Source of the DNA: Rusavskia elegans
Taxonomy: Eukaryota; Ascomycota; Lecanoromycetes; Teloschistales; Teloschistaceae
Reading direction: 5' to 3'
NCBI GenBank assembly: GCA_011316305.1
Contig: SAUG01000009.1
Coordinates: 620,001-684,000, forward strand
DNA length: 64,000 nt
Shown: in pieces, positions 58,573 to 64,000 of the stretch
Position numbering within the stretch: position 1 is the stretch's first letter
Layout of the letters: each line of letters opens with the position of its first letter
Notes under the pieces: model-generated
Told to the model about the DNA's origin: nothing
Seen by the model: the letters and a program-made list of their open reading frames with translations, nothing else
Database searches by the model: none
Translations under genes and position numbers: made by a program

Positions 58573-59058
58573 GGTAAATGGGCTCTATTTTACGAAGAGA
58601 GAAAGATGATATGAAAAAGAGTATCGGATTTGGCGTTCGAACATTTGGTAAAAATTGAATGGCCGGGGATATAAAATTAAGATACAGCGAAAATAGGATG
58701 ACTATCAGAGTATATGGTATAGAAGATATAAATCTATAAATCTGGATGAAAAGGGTTGTACTAGAAATATAGAAGGTAAAATACGTTGTTTAGGAAAATT
58801 ATAGTCATTAGAAAGGTATTTAGTACTACTACGGGGTAAATATTTATCTATCCCCTACGCAGGTAATATGGTTATTCGATATCTCGTATCTTTCACAGAT
58901 CGGATACGCTGCAATCGTATCGGACAAGAAGTTTGGCAGAATTTAGTGACGGAAGGATTCTGCATACGATTAAAAGATAAGGGAAAACTTTATTTGCCAA
59001 ACTAAATAAAAGGAAGAGACTTCCCATCACCTGGCTCGTCAGCAGTTCAGGTATCACG
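58573..59058. other. Island interior, no gene seen
   Basis: Upstream of both relics, which point away from each other, so this may be their old shared promoter region. No motif is recognised. Confidence 0.35.
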
Positions 59059-59337
59059 ATGCATTTCCTATTCGACAGATTAACAATTGCGTCAGCACCA
59101 TGACTGGTGCTGTGCTCTTTGGCCGTAGCGCAAGATCACCAAGCTGTCAGTCAATGCGCCGACGTCATCAAAGTCCTCGCTTCTTTAGCCCGTGTAGAAA
59201 CCCCGACATTTATTGATCCCTTCAATGTCACTGGCGCGATTGGGACAGAGACGTTCCTGGCCGAAGCGGTCAAAGACAAAGGTACAAAGATTGCCTTACC
59301 GAATCAAGCAGGGAGGTATCCGGGAAATTGGACATGA
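59059..59337 (+). pseudogene. Relic of a small, possibly secreted protein with an in-frame TGA
   Basis: ATG at 59059 starts MHFLFDRLTIASAP, is interrupted by TGA at 59101-59103, and continues in the same frame with LVLCSLAVAQDHQAVSQ, then CADVIKVLASLARVETPTF and IGTETFLAEAVKDKGTKIAL to a TGA at 59335-59337. Apart from the stop, the first 25 or so residues look like a signal peptide with an AxA-type end (AVAQ). Total 92 codons. The family is not recognised. It lies 50-60 bp from the copia element on its right. The TGA could be a real inactivating change or could be avoided by splicing I cannot see. Confidence 0.4.
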
Positions 59338-59389
59338 AAGCCTATATAGGGGTTATTATAATGGAAATACAATTTGGTCAGATATATAT

Positions 59390-62300
59390 TAACCAATAGG
59401 ATTGGATTACTAATTACGGAAAGTTTTTAATTATATCTAAATAGATTTAGTATAGTTTTAACGAATTCTACTTTTTTTTTATCGATTTTCTCTATAGAAT
59501 TCTTTCCTATAGCTATAATTATCTATCTATATACTGCTGCCTATATATTTATAGTTATAAACCCGGTATTATATATTACTATATAACTATTATTATCGTT
59601 ATTTAAATAATCTATTATCTAAAAAATAGTCGCTTTTAAAAGTCGATTTATTATAATTTGCCTAGACGGATTCTACTAATAAAAATTTACTTTAATCTAA
59701 AAGTTTATCTACGCGAGTAATTAAAAAGCTAAAGTCTTCGACTATTATTTCTAGTAATTAATAAAAAGCTATCGGAAGCTCTATATAAAAAATAGTTTAA
59801 AAAAAATCTTTTCGCCTAAATAATCTTCCTTTTAATTTATTAATTTATTAATATATTATTATTATAAATAAACGCGAAATTAAACTAATTCTATTTAAAA
59901 ACTAGGACTAATAGCTCGCTATTATTAAAATTAAAGTAATAAATCTATTTATCTAGGATTTAATTAATCTATTGAAAGATAAAAAGCCTCTATATTATAC
60001 GGAATCTATAAAGTTTAAACTAGCCGTACTTTTGACTAATATTTCTACCGAAGCTAAAATAGAAACGAAAGAAGATTATAAAAATATAAAGAAAGATTAT
60101 AAAGAAAAATATTTACGCTAGAAATACTAGATTAAAGCTTTCGCTAAAATAGTCGAATATATCTATAATATAGTATCTGCTAGTAATATTATTTTTATTT
60201 AAGGCGTCGAAGTTTATTTCTAGGATTTTTTTCGAATATTTAAAGCTAGATTAGTATTAATAGACTCGATATAAATATTAGAAGTCGAACGCCTCTATAA
60301 AAAAGTCTGAATAGGCTCTACTACTAAATAAAACTATAAAATAAAGTTTAATAACTACGTCTAGATATATATAAAAGCTAAATATATTAAAATAATAGAA
60401 ATTAAGAATTTTCGGTAAATATACCGAGATTTCTTTTTTACTATTTCGGGTTCTATACTAATCCTCGCCTAAATATATAAAATTCTATTTAATAAAGTTA
60501 CTAATTACGAAGCCTAATATTTTAAATTTATTAAAAAGTTTTATAACTATATTAGATTATATAATATTAAATATACGGCAGTATACTACTACGTTTTCGC
60601 CGCCGAAGAAGATTTTTCTAGTAACGAAAATAATAAAGGTAAAGATAAAAGTAAAGGAAAAAGAAATTTTTCCTTTCGAAATTAAAGTTCTATACTACTA
60701 ATATATATCTATAGCTTTAAATATTATTTTAGTAATTACTAGATTTTATATAACTATTTCGGCTTTAAATATTTTATATAACTATCGAATTAGAAACCTA
60801 AAAAAGAAACTATAAAGAAGATTTATAATAAATTTAATAATAATATAAAAATAAAAAATAAAGTTAAAATAAAGATTAATAGATTAATTAAGTTCGCTAA
60901 ATAAAAAGAAGAAAATAAAGATAAACCTTTTCGATTAATAATAGTAGAAAATAGTACGTTTACTATATTTTCTAGAAGCTTCGCCGTCGACTTTTACTTT
61001 CGATTCTTCTAGATATTCGATAGCGGTTTAGTAATTAATATCTTTAATAATATAATAATCTACCGTTTTATTCGTAAAAGAGATTATATAGACAGATTAT
61101 ATATAGTTTCCGGTAAAGAATCTATAGTAATTATCGTCTTTAGCTAAATATCTATTACTATCGATTATCTTTGAAATAGTAAGTAGATTACGATTACGAA
61201 TATTACCTATATTCTAGAATTTATAATAAATTCAATATTCGAATCTTATTTTAAAAATAAAAGTAAACTTTTCCGCGATAGCGAAGGCCGCTATATATAA
61301 TAAATAGGTTAAATAATCTTTATATATATAAAAGTTAGAAGTTATTATCTATTCGAAGATAATATAAACAGTTATAGAAATATAATACTAGGAATATTTA
61401 CTACTTTAATAATTAGATCCGGTATAATATATTAATAGTATTATATATTTATTTACGCTACTAATAAAGCTATATAGTATCTATTATAAATAACTAAAAA
61501 AGTAAAAGTTACGGTAAATATTAAAGCGCCTATAATTAATAAATATAAAACCTATATTAAATCTAAAGTTTATTAATTAATTTCTTATTTATATTATAAG
61601 TTAGAAAATTCGGACAAGCCTTTCTATTATATTACCTACGACTTTATTCTTCTACTAATTAGTTTTAATAAATACGAATAGGTTATATATATCGCCTACA
61701 CTAAAAAAGACTTCTATATAATATTTATATATTATATTAAAGACGAGACGGTTTACTATATTAAAAAGATAATTAAGATTATTAAAATATATTATAAATA
61801 TAAGGTCGTTTTCCCTAGATCGGATAGAAAAAGAACGCTTTTAAATAAAAAAATTAAAAACCTTCTAATAAAGCTAGGTATTACTTAAAAAATCTTAGCG
61901 TCGGCGACCTTTAAATAGAATAGATATTCGGAACGCCTAGATTATATCTTTATTATTAAAATAAAGGTATTAACTATTATCTTAGGCCTACCGAAATATC
62001 TATTCTTTTAAATTATTAAAACCGCCGCTATAATAATAAACTGTATCTCTAAAAAAAAACTCGGGTAGAAAATCGTTAATAAAATTATTATAAATAATTA
62101 TCTTTATTTAGACTATTTATATATATATAGTTATAGAGCCTATATATTAAATAAATATATTTTGTATAAAAATAAATTTCTTTTAAAAGTTTATACTAAT
62201 TTTCTAATAGAATACGAAAATACTAATATTTATAGTATCTAAATTTCTAGCTAGCGAAAAATAATTATAACCTACGATATTATTTTCGATAAAATCTAGT

Positions 62301-64000
62301 TCTATTTTTTTAAAGAAATTAATATAATTTAATTAGAAAAAGAGCTATTTATCTATAATATAATCGATATTTAATATATAGATTTTCTAAAAGAGGACCT
62401 AAGTAGTAGTAGTAATAGTAAAAATAAGGTAGTTATCGTTCGTAAACCTGTAGAACGAAATTAAAAATAACCTACGGAAAAACTAAATAGTAAAATTAAA
62501 AAAAAGGAATATTCCTTTCTACTTTCTCTAAACCTTTCTATTATAGAAGGTAATAATTCGTCTACCGTTAGAGATAATAATATTCTTTAAAATTTAGATA
62601 ATAGAATAGTAACTAGAGCTATATAAAAAAATAATAATATATATTTTAAAAGCGAAAATAACTTCTATAACGTCGGCGAATAAATAATATTTAAATCTAA
62701 AAAGTCTCGACTTTATTACGAAGTAAAAGAAGATAATATTATTTCTAAAAGGGTATTACGCCGCCGGAAAATAACTAAACGAGGTAAAATAATAAAAGAG
62801 AAAAAAGGAAAAAGTAAAGCGTATATAGTAATACTATAGTAAATAATTAATAAAAAATTAAAGATATTTTATATAACGTTTAGTATATATATTACTGTTC
62901 GATTATTTTATAAAAAAAAATTTATCGATACTATAGGAATTTAAATCTTTTTTACTAAATATAAAATATTATCGGGATTAATTTCTACTAGAACTAAAAT
63001 ACTAGTAGAATATATTAAAATATCTATTTATAGAAGACTTTTTTAAAGCTATCGTTATCGAAATTAAAACTCTTTAAATAAAGAAAACCTAGAAGGAAGT
63101 ACCTTTCGATAAAGTAATAAAAAATAATAAAACGATAATTTTAACTATATAGATATTTAAATATATATTCGATAACTAAAGCTATTTATTTAAATTTAAA
63201 GCTCGCTTCTATACTAGAAATAATTTATAAAATACTACGGTAAATATATATATAGTAATATTAGCTATATATATTTTTCGAACGCTAATAGTAATAGTTA
63301 TATTCTTCGATTTTAAGACTCGCTAATATAACGCCGTTAACGTTTTCGCTAATAGCGAAATTAATAAACCGATATATATTAAAGTTCTTTATAGATAGAT
63401 AGGACCTAAATTAATTTTACTATATCTATTTCGAATACTATATAGCTTTAAATAATCTTTTATTTTATAGTATTGCTATCTTTTAAAAAGTTTTATTAAA
63501 ATAGATTTTTAAACTATTTCCGGTACCGAATATTTATTTATTAATTAGTATATATTACTTTTCTTTTTTATAGATAATATTATTATTATATATAAGACAA
63601 GATATAAAAGATACGTTAAAGAATTCTAGACGAAGCTCTTTAAATAATAAGAAATAAAATATTTTAGTAAAATATCCTAGTTCCTAGATATTAGAATAAT
63701 ATATAATAGAGAAGTTTATCGGCTTTATATATATTAGGATTCGTATATTAATAAAATTATAAAAAAATACTATATCGATCTTTCTAATAATATATCTAAA
63801 ATACTACTAGTTAATATAGAAACCTTTAGAAAAAATCCCGATTAAATAGAACTATAGTAAATACTAGCCTACTAGTAACTTATTTATTTAATTAATTTTA
63901 TAATAGTTATAATACGAGCAGATATTTTATTTACTAAATTAAAGTTTTTAGAATTTCTAGTAAATCTATTAGAGCGTTATTATATAATAGTAATTCGAAC
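59390..64000 (+). mobile_element. RIP-decayed Ty1/copia retrotransposon, truncated by the window edge
   Basis: The plus strand reads through many stops as a copia polyprotein in the order protease, integrase, reverse transcriptase. At about 61010-61100 there is an IFDSG protease-like site followed by SGKESIV. At 61620-62010 lies an integrase core (YDFILLLISFNKYE, then GIT, SERLDYIF, LGLPKYLFF). At about 62270-62310 comes the ITYDIIFDKI block that follows copia integrases. At 63560-64000 lies reverse transcriptase (FFIDNIIIIYKTRYKRYVKE, from an FVDDI-type core, then ISFLDIRII-like, RADILFTKLKFLEFLVN). Gag-like text precedes from about 59700. Integrase before RT distinguishes copia from Ty3. 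CpA is nearly exhausted. I could not delimit a left LTR. Confidence 0.85.

Overview
The window is a filamentous ascomycete chromosome segment. The evidence is short GT-AG introns, fungal housekeeping genes (MAK16, TRS120), a PDR-type ABC transporter, a non-reducing polyketide synthase (PKS), and a 20-kb AT-rich block with a mutation pattern typical of RIP (repeat-induced point mutation). CpA and TpG are almost absent there, while TpA abounds and CpG survives.

Layout. 0-8 kb is gene-dense: a possible chromodomain tail at the left edge, MAK16 (-), TRS120 (+) and an MMTAG2-like RS-rich gene (+). 9.6-12.8 kb holds two related F-box-like genes in tandem. 12.8-15 kb is low-complexity DNA that is C-rich first and then G-rich on the + strand. 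15.3-18.2 kb holds a low-complexity hypothetical gene and a SAM methyltransferase, both (-). 19.3-23.8 kb is a full-size PDR-type ABC transporter (-).

28.7-42.0 kb carries the core of an emodin-type anthraquinone pathway, all on +: a metallo-beta-lactamase-type thioesterase (ACTE), a SAT-KS-MAT-PT-ACP PKS without its own thioesterase (ACAS), an EthD-domain decarboxylase and a DUF1772 anthrone oxygenase. From the known families, the PKS builds an octaketide, the ACTE releases atrochrysone carboxylic acid, the EthD protein decarboxylates and dehydrates it towards emodin anthrone, and the DUF1772 protein oxidises the anthrone to emodin. The methyltransferase and ABC transporter are possible tailoring and export partners by proximity only. 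As I recall, a PKS/thioesterase/EthD core with an ABC transporter nearby has been described in pigmented Teloschistales lichens (parietin producers). That is a reasonable guess for the source, not a conclusion.

42.6-43.4 kb is a BTB-domain gene. From 43.5 kb the sequence changes abruptly to a tandem satellite of about 149 bp, whose units centre on a near-perfect 21-bp palindrome. The array carries nested insertions: a 455-bp hAT-like element with an 8-bp target duplication, and an LTR element (50.92-57.53 kb) that itself contains a second LTR element (53.30-56.56 kb) with its own perfect 5-bp target duplication. A 1.5-kb island of normal base composition (57.9-59.4 kb) holds two broken gene relics. 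A decayed Ty1/copia element then runs off the right edge.

Exon boundaries were read by hand from GT-AG sites and frame agreement. Family names rest on motif recognition, not on database searches.
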